This document shows, one piece after another, positions 50,117-57,713 of a stretch of 58,039 bases of DNA (position 1 is the first letter of the stretch; each line of letters starts with the position of its first letter). The stretch comes from a virus. The notes beneath the pieces were generated by a model that did not search any database, had not been told where the DNA came from, and saw nothing but the letters and a program-made list of their open reading frames with translations. The stretch is taken from positions 1 through 58,039 of IMG/VR virus record IMGVR_UViG_3300037246_001186; one strand, 5' to 3'. Both the position numbers and the translations under genes were made by a program.

Positions 50117-50414
50117 TGCTCTCTCCTTTCATCTTGGATAGCATTCTACCACAGCTCGCCACTACCTTCCGGTCAGCCTTCCTCGACAGCTCTGCCCACC
50201 GGGTCAGCAAAGAGGCAATGCACTCGTCGATGACACTATTTCGAGTGACACTGCTCTTGAGGCGCTTGAAGTACCACCACGCCCATCTAGGTTCAGATGG
50301 GTGCTGCACAATCACATGCACCAGCTGCCAGCCGAGGTCGCCACGAGTCTCAAGGATCACCTGCTCATCCTTGCCGTCGATCAGCATCTCAAGCCTCTCG
50401 TATTCATACTTCAA
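50106..50414 (-). CDS. Second DUF4177-like protein
   Basis: 103 residues from a TTG at 50414 that overlaps the upstream stop (TTGA), behind GGAGGTGAAGG. KYEYERLEML, ETRGDLGWQLVHVI and WAWWYFKRL match the DUF4177 layout, then a helical extension. Paralogue-like to the 49524 gene though sequence-divergent. Confidence 0.55.
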   Translation of the reverse strand: MKYEYERLEMLIDGKDEQVILETRGDLGWQLVHVIVQHPSEPRWAWWYFKRLKSSVTRNSVIDECIASLLTRWAELSRKADRKVVASCGRMLSKMKGESNED

Positions 50415-50599
50415 TCCTTCACCTCCTCGGCGATGATCTCGGTAATTATCGGATCTTCGCACTCATTGGTACAAGAGTGGCAGAGGTATACATCAGCATC
50501 CGAGGCCTCATTGCTGCGAAGTGCTTCCTTCTTGCTCTTGGCTTCTACTACACCGAGGTCCTTCGAGCTACTCACTATCGCTGTCAGTCGAAATTTCAT
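50411..50599 (-). CDS. Small protein with CxxC
   Basis: 62 residues. FRLTAIVSSSKDLGVVEAKS begins it, YLCHSCTNECEDPIITEII carries a CxxC plus Cys. It is 3 bases after the stop of the 50603 gene. Function unknown. Confidence 0.55.
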   Translation of the reverse strand: MKFRLTAIVSSSKDLGVVEAKSKKEALRSNEASDADVYLCHSCTNECEDPIITEIIAEEVKD

Positions 50600-50602
50600 T
50601 GA

Positions 50603-51124
50603 TCAGTCCTCATCAAAGGGGAGTTCTAGGGCCAGCTGCGCTCCCATCTTGGCCACATCCAGCTGACGCTCCGCAGAGATATCTTCAGGACAGGTGATCA
50701 CTACTGCGGCATTCTCCTCAAATCTCACATGCCTCCTCTCCAGCAGAGAGAGCATCGCAGCAGCCTCATCAAGCTGATCAGCAGCCTCACCCGCAGAACA
50801 CTGGTCCGCCCTTAGGCGCTCGGCGGCGTCCTTGAACTCAGCTAGCATAGTGTCAATGCGGCTCCGCCTGATCCTCTCGGGCCGGAGCACTTCCAGCCCC
50901 GCCACTATCCCTAGCGGAGCAGAAACCATCCCATCGACAATAGGATACTCCCCCTGAGGTGCCTCCTCGGTGGGGGTGCAGCCCTGGTTCAGCTCAGCTT
51001 TCCTTCTTGCAATGATGACTTCCTTCTCCTCTTGAGGTATGTCGCTCTCCCTGATGCCTCTCTCGATCATCTCGGTGACTGATTCAACATCACCCTCAAC
51101 ATCATGGTCAATTTGCTCGGGCAT
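50603..51124 (-). CDS. Acidic helical early protein
   Basis: 174 residues from the ATG at 51124, with the same AAGGAGAAGATC leader as the metallophosphoesterase at 1599. Highly acidic N-terminus (DHDVEGDVESVTEMIERG) and helical middle (LAEFKDAAERLRADQC). It may bind a host protein or mimic nucleic acid. No family recognised. Confidence 0.6.
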   Translation of the reverse strand: MPEQIDHDVEGDVESVTEMIERGIRESDIPQEEKEVIIARRKAELNQGCTPTEEAPQGEYPIVDGMVSAPLGIVAGLEVLRPERIRRSRIDTMLAEFKDAAERLRADQCSAGEAADQLDEAAAMLSLLERRHVRFEENAAVVITCPEDISAERQLDVAKMGAQLALELPFDED

Positions 51125-51353
51125 GATCTTCTCCTTCATCTGTTATAAGATAATCGCACACATGACAGCCTTCCACAGGACAATTGGCCGCCAAGTCTCT
51201 GAGTGTCGCCGAGCAACGATCGTATCCGTAGTTCCATGAGTCGATTGCATCCTGTGCGGCGTCGGCTTTGGGTCTTCCAACCTTGATGATCAGTGCGATG
51301 GCGATGACGCACAGGGGCCATGAGACCTGTACCAAGAATTCCATCCAGTTCAT
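51108..51353 (-). CDS. Membrane-anchored small protein
   Basis: 81 residues; GGAG upstream. N-terminal membrane anchor (FLVQVSWPLCVIAIALIIKV) then a soluble part with Cys and His residues (CSATLRDLAANCPVEGCHVC). It probably faces the cytoplasm and could act in exclusion. Unknown family. Confidence 0.55.
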   Translation of the reverse strand: MNWMEFLVQVSWPLCVIAIALIIKVGRPKADAAQDAIDSWNYGYDRCSATLRDLAANCPVEGCHVCDYLITDEGEDHARAN

Positions 51354-51362
51354 CTTTTCTCC

Positions 51363-51620
51363 TTATCGGTTGGGTGTTGCCGCAGCTTGAGTTTTCTCAG
51401 CTTCCTTAGCAAAGGTGATCACTTGCACTCGGTGGCCGCACACATTACAGTATTTGAAGCTGGCCATCCATGCAGGCTCAGCGAAGAAGCTGTGGGGCTG
51501 TATCTTTACACACTGGCTACAGTGGCGCAGGCAGTCATCGAGGAAGGTGGGGAGTGGCCCCACGACGTTCAGCTCTTCCAGCAAATACTCAACTAGTAGG
51601 CTACTCCCTCTGCGGTTCAT
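51363..51620 (-). CDS. Zinc-ribbon early protein
   Basis: 86 residues from the ATG at 51620 (TGATG overlap); the longer frame runs inside the previous gene. HCSQCVKIQP and FKYCNVCGHRV provide two CxxC pairs for one zinc. Likely nucleic-acid or protein binder. Confidence 0.6.
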   Translation of the reverse strand: MNRRGSSLLVEYLLEELNVVGPLPTFLDDCLRHCSQCVKIQPHSFFAEPAWMASFKYCNVCGHRVQVITFAKEAEKTQAAATPNR

Positions 51621-52003
51621 CAGACACCGCCCAGCTTTCTGGCTGCGAGTGTCGAGTAGCCGGACACCGTAGTCAGGAAGGATTTCTGCCAAATCCAATT
51701 ATCCAGCATGAAGCAGCGGTGCTGATCCTGGTCGAAGGTGATTGTTTGATCGTCAGAATCCTCCAGCATACTGATCATTGACTTGTAGTCTTCGGAGTGA
51801 TCCTCAGGGGTGACGAGGTTGATGTTGATGGGGACGGCGCCCTCCCTCGCAAACAGCTCCTCCAGGCCCTGATTGAGCATGTTCTGCGCGTGGTCACGGT
51901 AGCCTTGAACCGCTTCCGCGTGGATCTCTTGGTGCTCGACCAAGTTCACCTTCATCCGGTCGATCACTGCTTGGGTGTCAAATGTCATTTGAATTGTGTT
52001 CAT
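51620..52003 (-). CDS. Conserved phage early protein
   Basis: 128 residues from the ATG at 52003 with AAGGAG upstream. TFDTQAVIDRMKVNLVEHQE at the start and MLDNWIWQKSFLTTVSGYS near the end are patterns shared by many phage proteins of unknown function. Overlaps neighbours by 1-4 bases. Confidence 0.65.
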   Translation of the reverse strand: MNTIQMTFDTQAVIDRMKVNLVEHQEIHAEAVQGYRDHAQNMLNQGLEELFAREGAVPININLVTPEDHSEDYKSMISMLEDSDDQTITFDQDQHRCFMLDNWIWQKSFLTTVSGYSTLAARKLGGV

Positions 52004-52062
52004 GTTGGCTCCTTGTTTTGCAGGCACTCGAACAGCACACTGCCGTCCTCATACACCGTCAT
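52000..52062 (-). CDS. Tiny ORF (20 residues), uncertain
   Basis: ATG at 52062 with GGTGGAG about 12 bases upstream, stop overlapping the next gene (ATGA). The 20-residue product is MTVYEDGSVLFECLQNKEPT. It may be a genuine microprotein or only a coupling leader. Earlier TTG/GTG starts near 52083 are also possible. Confidence 0.3.
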   Translation of the reverse strand: MTVYEDGSVLFECLQNKEPT

Positions 52063-52069
52063 GTGAGGG

Positions 52070-52456
52070 TTACACTCCACCAATGGGTCCGAGTTGTGAG
52101 TCTTGAAACTCCACAACGCCAGTCCACGTCGTGACCCCCACGAGGTGGCCATCCATGATGTACCCGCAGGCGATGGAGGCAACGCGGGCATGACGCAGTG
52201 AGAGCAACGGGATCATCACATCCTGCTCGGGTGAGAGGTCCGTCCCAGCGTAGACGTGGGAGCCATCCACTTCTACAGCACAGTCGATGGTGCTGGTAGG
52301 GAAGGGGGTGCCTGACTTGTAGGTGTTCGGCGTGCAGAAGGTGAGGTTACCAGACTTGGCGTCGATCACTGGCCCAAGGGGGTAGGTACACTCCGCCAGC
52401 GCCGGGGAGGCGAGGAAGAGGAAGAGCATGAATAGCATAAGAACAAGGGTTTTCAT
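52070..52456 (-). CDS. Secreted phage protein
   Basis: 128 residues; AAGGA upstream. Clear signal peptide: KTLVLMLFMLFLFLASPALA with cleavage expected after ALA, leaving a mature protein with a few Cys (ECTYP, FCTPN, DCAV, ACGY) suited to disulfides. It acts in the periplasm or at the surface. It could serve exclusion or host manipulation; no family recognised. Confidence 0.6.
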   Translation of the reverse strand: MKTLVLMLFMLFLFLASPALAECTYPLGPVIDAKSGNLTFCTPNTYKSGTPFPTSTIDCAVEVDGSHVYAGTDLSPEQDVMIPLLSLRHARVASIACGYIMDGHLVGVTTWTGVVEFQDSQLGPIGGV

Positions 52457-52487
52457 GTTGGTTCCTTTCGTTTGGGTTTACACTACA

Positions 52488-52563
52488 TGGTCAGGAGTGG
52501 AGGGATCGAACCTCCGTACCCGGGGTCACAACCCGGTAGATTGGCCTGCTATCCTAACTCCTG
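52488..52563 (-). tRNA. tRNA-His (GUG), with A73 and no encoded G-1
   Basis: A full cloverleaf reads from 52563 to 52488: acceptor CAGGAGT/ACTCCTG, D stem GGAT, anticodon stem CCGGG/CCCGG with loop TTGTGAC (anticodon GTG), T arm GGAGG-TTCGATC-CCTCC, discriminator A, encoded CCA. The usual tRNA-His mark G-1 paired to C73 is absent: position -1 is T and 73 is A. That form is the rule in a group of alphaproteobacteria. The 5-prime end overlaps the stop of the gene at 52549. Confidence 0.9.
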
Positions 52564-52818
52564 ATCTTCTGGCGGTTCAGGGGTCTCATCCTCGTCGAGC
52601 CAGTAGGTTACTTTCGCTTGCTCTCGCATGTGATCTCCGATCAGTATAGCTTCGCGCCAGCGTCCTAGCCAGAAGCCAGCGTAGGGAAAGTTGAGCTGGT
52701 AGTTCTCCGATGCTGCGTGTGCGAACACGGGGCGGTCGGGGCGCGCATCGGTTACGACTTGATACGGTCCTGTGTCCGATACTGGTAAGCGCTCATCTAC
52801 ACTGATCCATTTCGGCAT
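52549..52818 (-). CDS. DUF551-like protein
   Basis: 89 residues from the ATG at 52818 with AAGGAG upstream. KWISVDERLPVSDTGPYQVV at the start and VTYWLDEDETPEPPEDQ at the end are the DUF551 signature (WI-LP at the start, Pro-rich end), frequent in phage and prophage genes of unknown function. The last five codons are inside tRNA-His. Confidence 0.75.
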   Translation of the reverse strand: MPKWISVDERLPVSDTGPYQVVTDARPDRPVFAHAASENYQLNFPYAGFWLGRWREAILIGDHMREQAKVTYWLDEDETPEPPEDQELG

Positions 52819-52834
52819 GGGAACTCCTTCTGAG

Positions 52835-52912
52835 TGGTCGGGATGGCAGGATTCGAACCTGCGGCCTTCCGGCTCCAAACCGGAAGCTCTGGCCAGACTG
52901 AGCTACACCCCG
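52835..52912 (-). tRNA. tRNA-Pro (UGG)
   Basis: Cloverleaf from 52912 to 52835: acceptor CGGGGTG/CATCCCG, D arm with AGCTCAGTCTGG, anticodon stem TTCCGG/CCGGAA with loop TTTGGAG (anticodon TGG), T arm GCAGG-TTCGAAT-CCTGC, discriminator A, encoded CCA. The 5-prime end overlaps the stop of the gene at 52903. Confidence 0.93.
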
Positions 52913-53151
52913 GGGAGGTCATCAATTATTTTGCAGATGGAACAGTCTTCTCCACCCTCGCATGGAATCTTGTATACGTCAATCGTGGGATGGATCGGGA
53001 CGTGGCCGCAGGTATCACTCTGCATGTCCCCCCAGCAGATAGGGAGGCCCAGTCTCTCAGCACCCGCTCTCTCGTCGGGGGTGAACTTACGGTGGCAGGT
53101 TTCACTTGCGCACACGGCACTGCAAAAGGTCTTGTCTTTGTAGCAGATCAC
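52903..53151 (-). CDS. Small Cys-rich protein
   Basis: 82 residues from a GTG at 53151 (GTGA overlap, GGAGG upstream). Cys/His-rich (FCSAVCASETCHRKF, CWGDM, CGHVPIH, CEGGEDCSIC), fit for two zinc sites. The end overlaps tRNA-Pro. Function unknown. Confidence 0.6.
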   Translation of the reverse strand: MICYKDKTFCSAVCASETCHRKFTPDERAGAERLGLPICWGDMQSDTCGHVPIHPTIDVYKIPCEGGEDCSICKIIDDLPGV

Positions 53152-53567
53152 TTTTGCCTCCGATCGTCCATAGCTTTTCTGAGCCCGGGCCAGTCCTTAC
53201 GCCGATCTCCTCGCCTCGGCCAGTCAGCTACGCTGCGCTTGCTGATGCGCCGGTTGACTCTGGCAATGCTCCTGCGATTGAAGGAGGTGCTCTCTTCATT
53301 GCGCCGCTGCTCCACGCGCCGATCCTTCACCACCCCCTGCTTTCTCAAGGCGTTCAGCAGCTCCTTGGCCTCGTCGGACAGTTTGATCTCTACCACCAGC
53401 GTGGCCACCTGCTTGCATGTCTTGGTGTGAGTCCGCGAGTGCTCCAGGGTCTCGCTGTTCCATGAGTCTCTGTAGCGCTCACCCGCGTCGATGCCGACAC
53501 CACAATCGGCACACACCCACGGCTTGGATGCGGTTCTGATCTTGGATATTGTTCTACCTCTTCTCAT
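53148..53567 (-). CDS. Zinc-finger protein with basic tail
   Basis: 139 residues from the ATG at 53567 (ATGA overlap, AAGGAG). WVCADCGVGIDAGERYRDSW with HTKTC further on forms a single zinc finger of the CxxC-x-GERY type, and the last 60 residues are strongly basic (RRSIARVNRRISKRS, RRGDRRKDW). Probably nucleic-acid binding. Confidence 0.65.
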   Translation of the reverse strand: MRRGRTISKIRTASKPWVCADCGVGIDAGERYRDSWNSETLEHSRTHTKTCKQVATLVVEIKLSDEAKELLNALRKQGVVKDRRVEQRRNEESTSFNRRSIARVNRRISKRSVADWPRRGDRRKDWPGLRKAMDDRRQK

Positions 53568-53785
53568 CTCTTCTCCTTCAGTGCGTCGAGGAGGCGACGC
53601 TGGCAACGCCCACAGTATCGAGCATCGACACATGGGTTCAGGTTGTTTCTGATCTCAATCGCTCGGCGACCTGCCTGACGTAGCTGGAGGCAGCCATCAC
53701 AATAGTAGGCGTGCTTCATCCTTACCAGCATGATGGGCTTGATGCTGGGATTTCGATTGAGGGGTGTGACTCTCTTGTCAGGCAT
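53564..53785 (-). CDS. Small zinc-ribbon protein
   Basis: 73 residues; GGAGG upstream. HAYYCDGCLQLRQAGRRAIE and ARYCGRCQRRLLDAL contain two CxxC pairs. It resembles small phage zinc ribbons that bind nucleic acids or RNA polymerase. Unknown specific role. Confidence 0.65.
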   Translation of the reverse strand: MPDKRVTPLNRNPSIKPIMLVRMKHAYYCDGCLQLRQAGRRAIEIRNNLNPCVDARYCGRCQRRLLDALKEKR

Positions 53786-53889
53786 CAGCGCCTCCGAAAG
53801 AGTGTGGCGTGTACTACCACAAACATGAGACCGGCCAATGCCAGGCCTAGCCCAATGTGGTCAACGAGAGTAAGCGATTCATACCACAT
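53785..53889 (-). CDS. 34-residue single-span membrane protein
   Basis: ATG at 53889 shares a base with the RNA ligase stop (TGATG), and its stop shares one with the next start. The product is one span (VDHIGLGLALAGLMFVVVHA) with a basic LFRRR tail. Translational coupling on both sides makes it a likely gene. Confidence 0.6.
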   Translation of the reverse strand: MWYESLTLVDHIGLGLALAGLMFVVVHATLFRRR

Positions 53890-54839
53890 CAGAACAACTC
53901 CGGCGCATTCTTCTTGGTTTCAGTGATGCAGCAGGCTCTTAGTCTCCGGAAGTTGACCGTCGGGAACTTGAGTTTCTTGACGGCACTCCACAGCTCCTCA
54001 GTGACCACGCAGTGGAATATGGTCTCCAGGAGCCGGGGGATGATTGTTTTTCTGTTGTTTTCGAGGATGGTTAGGTACTCGGATCTAACATGCCTTCCGA
54101 TCAATTTTGAGTAAGACCAAACGATCTTCGCCAGCTCCTTATCGACTAAAGCCCGAGTTATACAGCTCTGAGCAATGACGATCTCCGGTTGGACGGCACC
54201 CTCCTTGACGGTAGTTCCAAATTCTCTCTGATTGCTTTCCTTGAACTCGTTGTTCACGATCTTAGCCCAGGGCTGGCGCCCGTACTTGTTCGTCCAGCTG
54301 TAGTTCTTGAGAACGATGCCCTCGCCGATACCCCTGCCATCCGCGATGAGGTAGGTGTTGGCTTGCACTTGGGCTCTGAGCTGATCCTCGGTTGGGTTGT
54401 TTATGATGCAAAGAGGCTCGATCACTGGGATGTTCTTTGATAGGCACCAAGGGGCGTACTCAGTGTAATGGAGATACCCCCTGGTTTGCATGTCCCAGAT
54501 GTCAAAGATGTAGAAACGCCTCCAGGCGTCGTATCTATACGTTCTGAGGGTATGTGGGACTAACCACTCCCCATAGATGTTGTGGTGCATGAACTTGTGT
54601 AGCAGAGAGTCGAAAGTTGGAGAAGATTGTGCCATCTTGAAAAAGTTGTGGTTGTCCTTCTCTGCTGAGAGCACCCTGTTTCGTGATCCAGCACAGCCAA
54701 CGCCTAGCTCACTCAGCCAGACACTGGCGTTGGTGCCATCCAGCTTGGGAAAGACGTACACCTCGCCGATGTCGATGCCCTCGACTTCGCTGTTGCCATA
54801 CCTCTCCACATGGTCGAACTTTCTAAACAGGCTGGTCAT
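53889..54839 (-). CDS. RNA ligase (Rnl2-like)
   Basis: 316 residues. VYVFPKLDGTNASVW is motif I with the adenylated Lys in KLDGTN. GSRNRV, YGEWLVP, EGIVLKNY and WAKIVNNEF follow in order as motifs Ia, III, IV and V of Rnl2-type ligases. It seals nicked RNA using ATP. Phage ligases repair tRNAs cut by host defence nucleases; the two phage tRNAs fit that use. No partner kinase-phosphatase is seen. Confidence 0.9.
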   Translation of the reverse strand: MTSLFRKFDHVERYGNSEVEGIDIGEVYVFPKLDGTNASVWLSELGVGCAGSRNRVLSAEKDNHNFFKMAQSSPTFDSLLHKFMHHNIYGEWLVPHTLRTYRYDAWRRFYIFDIWDMQTRGYLHYTEYAPWCLSKNIPVIEPLCIINNPTEDQLRAQVQANTYLIADGRGIGEGIVLKNYSWTNKYGRQPWAKIVNNEFKESNQREFGTTVKEGAVQPEIVIAQSCITRALVDKELAKIVWSYSKLIGRHVRSEYLTILENNRKTIIPRLLETIFHCVVTEELWSAVKKLKFPTVNFRRLRACCITETKKNAPELF

Positions 54840-55338
54840 TGGCTTCCTCTGTGCTAGTCTTATTCAAGTTAATCACCTGAAATTTCGGCGATTTTTCCGG
54901 ATCCATATATTTCGTTACGCACACCACGTAGCCAGGCGGCAATGCGGCAACGTATTCAATGTTGCACCCGCAGAAGGGATCATCTAGATTTATATCGTGA
55001 TCGTTGAGGAGCCTGCGGAATCGCATTCCTGTCCAGAGTTCTGACGACACCAGGAAGTTCACCAAACCACAGTCACTATCCTGAAGCAGCTTGATCGCCT
55101 CCTTGATCTTCTCCATAGTGAGTTCTCCCGCCCCTGCTGTGTTGGTTGAGGAGTTGAACACTGGTCCATGACCGTCAGAACCCAACCAGCCCACCGGATC
55201 ATACTCAGCCTGATATAGGCGGTCGCTCTCCTCCATGTGGGCGAGGCAACAGAGTGCCAGGCCCGACACCTTCGACACGTAGAGGCCATCGTCGGTAATC
55301 GAGATTGGTCGAGTGCAATATCCGCAGCTAATCGGCAT
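54823..55338 (-). CDS. Hypothetical early protein with N-terminal zinc motif
   Basis: 171 residues, TGATG overlap upstream. SCGYCTRPISITDDGLYV and LCCLAH near the start can bind one zinc; the rest is mixed alpha/beta (EKIKEAIKLLQDSDCGLVNF). No family recognised. Overlaps the RNA ligase by 17 bases. Confidence 0.55.
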   Translation of the reverse strand: MPISCGYCTRPISITDDGLYVSKVSGLALCCLAHMEESDRLYQAEYDPVGWLGSDGHGPVFNSSTNTAGAGELTMEKIKEAIKLLQDSDCGLVNFLVSSELWTGMRFRRLLNDHDINLDDPFCGCNIEYVAALPPGYVVCVTKYMDPEKSPKFQVINLNKTSTEEANDQPV

Positions 55339-55826
55339 CAGTCTGTGGGCTCAATTTCAAACTGCTCCTCAGTCTGCTCAGCCGCGGGGCAGGCTTCGAT
55401 TATGTATCCCTCGGCAGCGGTAGCGGCAGCATATTTCTCAATCAATCTCGACTGCTGCGCCACCGTGGCGATCAGATCCTGGCAGCGCTTGGTGAGCACA
55501 CCATTCTCCTTGACAACCCTGGCGTGAGACTCGTCGATCTCGTTCAGCTGATGGGTGAGGAAGCTGATAGTCATCTCCTTACCGGCCACGTTCTCACGGG
55601 CTTCACCGCGCATCTTGCCCAGCATCCGGATGCGCGTTCTAATGTTGGGGGTCTTGCAGTGAAGATCCGTCATCCCAAACTCATCCAGCTCCAGCGAGGC
55701 CAGATTCATCTCGCGGTTGGCGCACTTGGTCACCTCGATCTCAGCTTCAAGCAGTCTGGTGAGGTAATCAAGGCAGATGTCGGTGCGGGTGTGGCCGCAG
55801 ACTTTCAGTTGGCAATGCTTAATCAT
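55338..55826 (-). CDS. Coiled-coil early protein
   Basis: 162 residues from the ATG at 55826 (ATGA overlap, CAGGAG). HCQLKVCGHTRTDICLDYL at the start could hold zinc; the middle and end are long helices (SFLTHQLNEIDESHARVV, CQDLIATVAQQSRLIEKY) and an acidic tail. Possible host-protein binder. Confidence 0.6.
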   Translation of the reverse strand: MIKHCQLKVCGHTRTDICLDYLTRLLEAEIEVTKCANREMNLASLELDEFGMTDLHCKTPNIRTRIRMLGKMRGEARENVAGKEMTISFLTHQLNEIDESHARVVKENGVLTKRCQDLIATVAQQSRLIEKYAAATAAEGYIIEACPAAEQTEEQFEIEPTD

Positions 55827-56116
55827 CTTGTTTTCTCCTGTGGTGCAACCGAACACGACTGGTGAACGGTACAGGTTGGGTGCTCGCTTGGTTTGATGGG
55901 GCTTCGGATACGGCAAACATCCCCGTCAATGAAGATCACCTGGCAGATACCACAACGCTCCTCTTTATAACCTTTCCAGCTCCATGTGAATGGTCTGCCG
56001 TAGAAGAAGTGTGGGTCTATCGGGTCGGGGGTCTCGCCCAGCTTGCGCTTCAGCTCACGGATCTCCTCAGCCTGCTCGACGACCTTCATCCTGAGGCGCC
56101 CGATGTAAGTGTCCAT
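55823..56116 (-). CDS. Small Cys-containing protein
   Basis: 97 residues; AAGGAG upstream. Helical N-terminus (RLRMKVVEQAEEIRELKRKL), then ERCGICQVIF, VCRI and PTCTVHQSC as possible zinc ligands. TGATG overlap with the gene before. Function unknown. Confidence 0.55.
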   Translation of the reverse strand: MDTYIGRLRMKVVEQAEEIRELKRKLGETPDPIDPHFFYGRPFTWSWKGYKEERCGICQVIFIDGDVCRIRSPIKPSEHPTCTVHQSCSVAPQEKTR

Positions 56117-56337
56117 CAGCTCTCCTTCCTTATTTCAACGTCGTCATATTCGTAAGTGGCGCGGATGAATAGCTCACCATTTTCGGCCAGCCACTGCTCA
56201 GCGGCGTGCTGGGTAGCGAACTTCTTGAACTGGAACTCACGCCCAGGATTCGTGATGCACCATCTCTCCGCAGGATCGCGGGCGCTCTTGTCCTCAATGA
56301 TGAGGGCCGTTGTGGTTGCGATGATGGCGAACTTCAT
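56116..56337 (-). CDS. Small hypothetical protein
   Basis: 73 residues with a pattern of beta strand, helix, strand (FAIIATTTALIIEDK, HAAEQWLAENGELFIRATY). No motif recognised. Overlaps its neighbours by 1-4 bases. Confidence 0.55.
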   Translation of the reverse strand: MKFAIIATTTALIIEDKSARDPAERWCITNPGREFQFKKFATQHAAEQWLAENGELFIRATYEYDDVEIRKES

Positions 56338-56888
56338 TGCTTCTTCCCCTTCTTGTAGCCTCGATTGCTCGGCGGGATACCACTGATCTTGGTGACATCG
56401 CGTCTTGACGCATCAGTCGGCTTCACCAACTTGATGCGCGAGGCACTGATCGTCCCAGTACTATACTTTCCCAGCACTCGGTAGTCAATGACACCCCCTG
56501 GATGTCTCTCAGTGAACCCAGTACAGAGGATCGTGACCTTGCCATTCGCTCCCTTCACTGCGCTCCCATCAGTCCGGAACAGACGCGCCTCGGCGCGCTC
56601 GATCAAGGGGGCGCCGTCAATCCCCACAGGGTGCTTGGTCTGGTCGTGCTCACTGATCTCGTGAGTGTGAATCATGTTGGAGTGCAAGGCCTGGCGCACT
56701 GGTCCCTCACGCATTGTGAGTGGGGCTTCGATTCCATTCCAGTAGGGTGGCGCATCACCCGCGCCTAGAGTGTATAGCTCATACCTAGCGCGGCCCAGCT
56801 CAGCACTTCCAAAGTCAAACACTTTGAATACTGACTGGTGGAACTTGATGGCCTCTCTCACGACCTTCAGCTTCTCAACTCTGTTCAT
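56334..56888 (-). CDS. Hypothetical early protein
   Basis: 184 residues. N-terminal helical part (EKLKVVREAIKFHQSVFKVF), beta-rich middle (GKVTILCTGFTERHPGGVID) and a strongly basic C-terminus (RRDVTKISGIPPSNRGYKKGKKQ), suggesting nucleic-acid contact. Family not recognised. Confidence 0.55.
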   Translation of the reverse strand: MNRVEKLKVVREAIKFHQSVFKVFDFGSAELGRARYELYTLGAGDAPPYWNGIEAPLTMREGPVRQALHSNMIHTHEISEHDQTKHPVGIDGAPLIERAEARLFRTDGSAVKGANGKVTILCTGFTERHPGGVIDYRVLGKYSTGTISASRIKLVKPTDASRRDVTKISGIPPSNRGYKKGKKQ

Positions 56889-57217
56889 ACTATCCTCGGT
56901 TCTCCGGAGTAGACGCTACTCGGGATGGTGACACACTCTTTTCCGAACAGCGTGCCGGGGTGAGTTGGTTGCTCCCCCCGGATGGCGCGATCGTTCGCTC
57001 CTTCCCACTGACTCTGCGGGAAGAGCATAGGGCTACACTCCTTGAAATGATCGATCAGGATCTCAAAGTCATCAGAACCAATGATGATCGTACTATCGGG
57101 GATCATCTCGCGCAGGTTGTGCTGGAGCTGATCCATTAGACCACAGAGGATCTCCTCAGGCTTCTTCCTGCGGGGAGTCAGAGCGCTCATCCCATCATGA
57201 TTCTCAACTATGTTCAT
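56885..57217 (-). CDS. Hypothetical early protein
   Basis: 110 residues from the ATG at 57217 (ATGA overlap). RRKKPEEILCGLMDQLQHNL is a helix after a basic stretch, then STIIIGSDDFEILIDHF and a Pro/Gly-rich end. No family recognised. Confidence 0.55.
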   Translation of the reverse strand: MNIVENHDGMSALTPRRKKPEEILCGLMDQLQHNLREMIPDSTIIIGSDDFEILIDHFKECSPMLFPQSQWEGANDRAIRGEQPTHPGTLFGKECVTIPSSVYSGEPRIV

Positions 57218-57474
57218 TGGCTTTCCTCTCTTGCCAGGCAACAAAGCCTCATTTGTTCCACATTATCAGCATAGGCATGGTTATCAACAGTCTCCAGCGT
57301 GCACGTAACCACATGAGCATGAGAGGGTTTAATCCCAATGGAGGATAGAGGACTGAATTGCCCGCGATGCTGATCATCACTAGTCAGCATATTAGGGCTG
57401 CCAAGCTTCAGCTCAAACATCCCGCAACCGAGGTTGTCCACGCACATCCCTACGACATTGACCCGGTTACTCAC
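57214..57474 (-). CDS. Hypothetical early protein
   Basis: 86 residues from a GTG at 57474 with AAGGAG upstream (GTGA overlap). Several Cys (MCVDNLGCGMF, TCTLE, LCCLA) and His; otherwise no recognisable motif. Confidence 0.55.
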   Translation of the reverse strand: MSNRVNVVGMCVDNLGCGMFELKLGSPNMLTSDDQHRGQFSPLSSIGIKPSHAHVVTCTLETVDNHAYADNVEQMRLCCLAREESQ

Positions 57475-57713
57475 TGATTCTCCTTCTGTCCTTGGGCAAG
57501 GAGGGCAACGCGCGTCAGGTGGTCGATGACTCTTTGACCCTTCGCGCTAACCTCGGTGCCTTTGTTCTTCGTCCATCCCAGCCTAATCGCTGCGTCTATG
57601 GATTGGTCTTGCATATGTCCTGGGAGCTGGTCCCAGGTGTTGTACATTTCTTCGCCTTTCGACGCCATCATGAAGAGTACCAGCGGCGTGCCAAGGATGA
57701 CTAGCTTACTCAT
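57471..57713 (-). CDS. Small protein with hydrophobic N-terminus
   Basis: 80 residues. KLVILGTPLVLFMMASKG could be a short signal or membrane-associated helix; the rest is helical and polar (QSIDAAIRLGWTKNKGTEV). It overlaps the neighbours by a few bases. Unknown function. Confidence 0.5.
   Translation of the reverse strand: MSKLVILGTPLVLFMMASKGEEMYNTWDQLPGHMQDQSIDAAIRLGWTKNKGTEVSAKGQRVIDHLTRVALLAQGQKENQ

Noticed and set aside
54147-54158. TAAAGCCCGAGT in the RNA ligase gene
   Set aside because: It resembles the dispersed repeat core but matches only 12 bases within coding sequence and lacks the flanking pattern; chance is likely.
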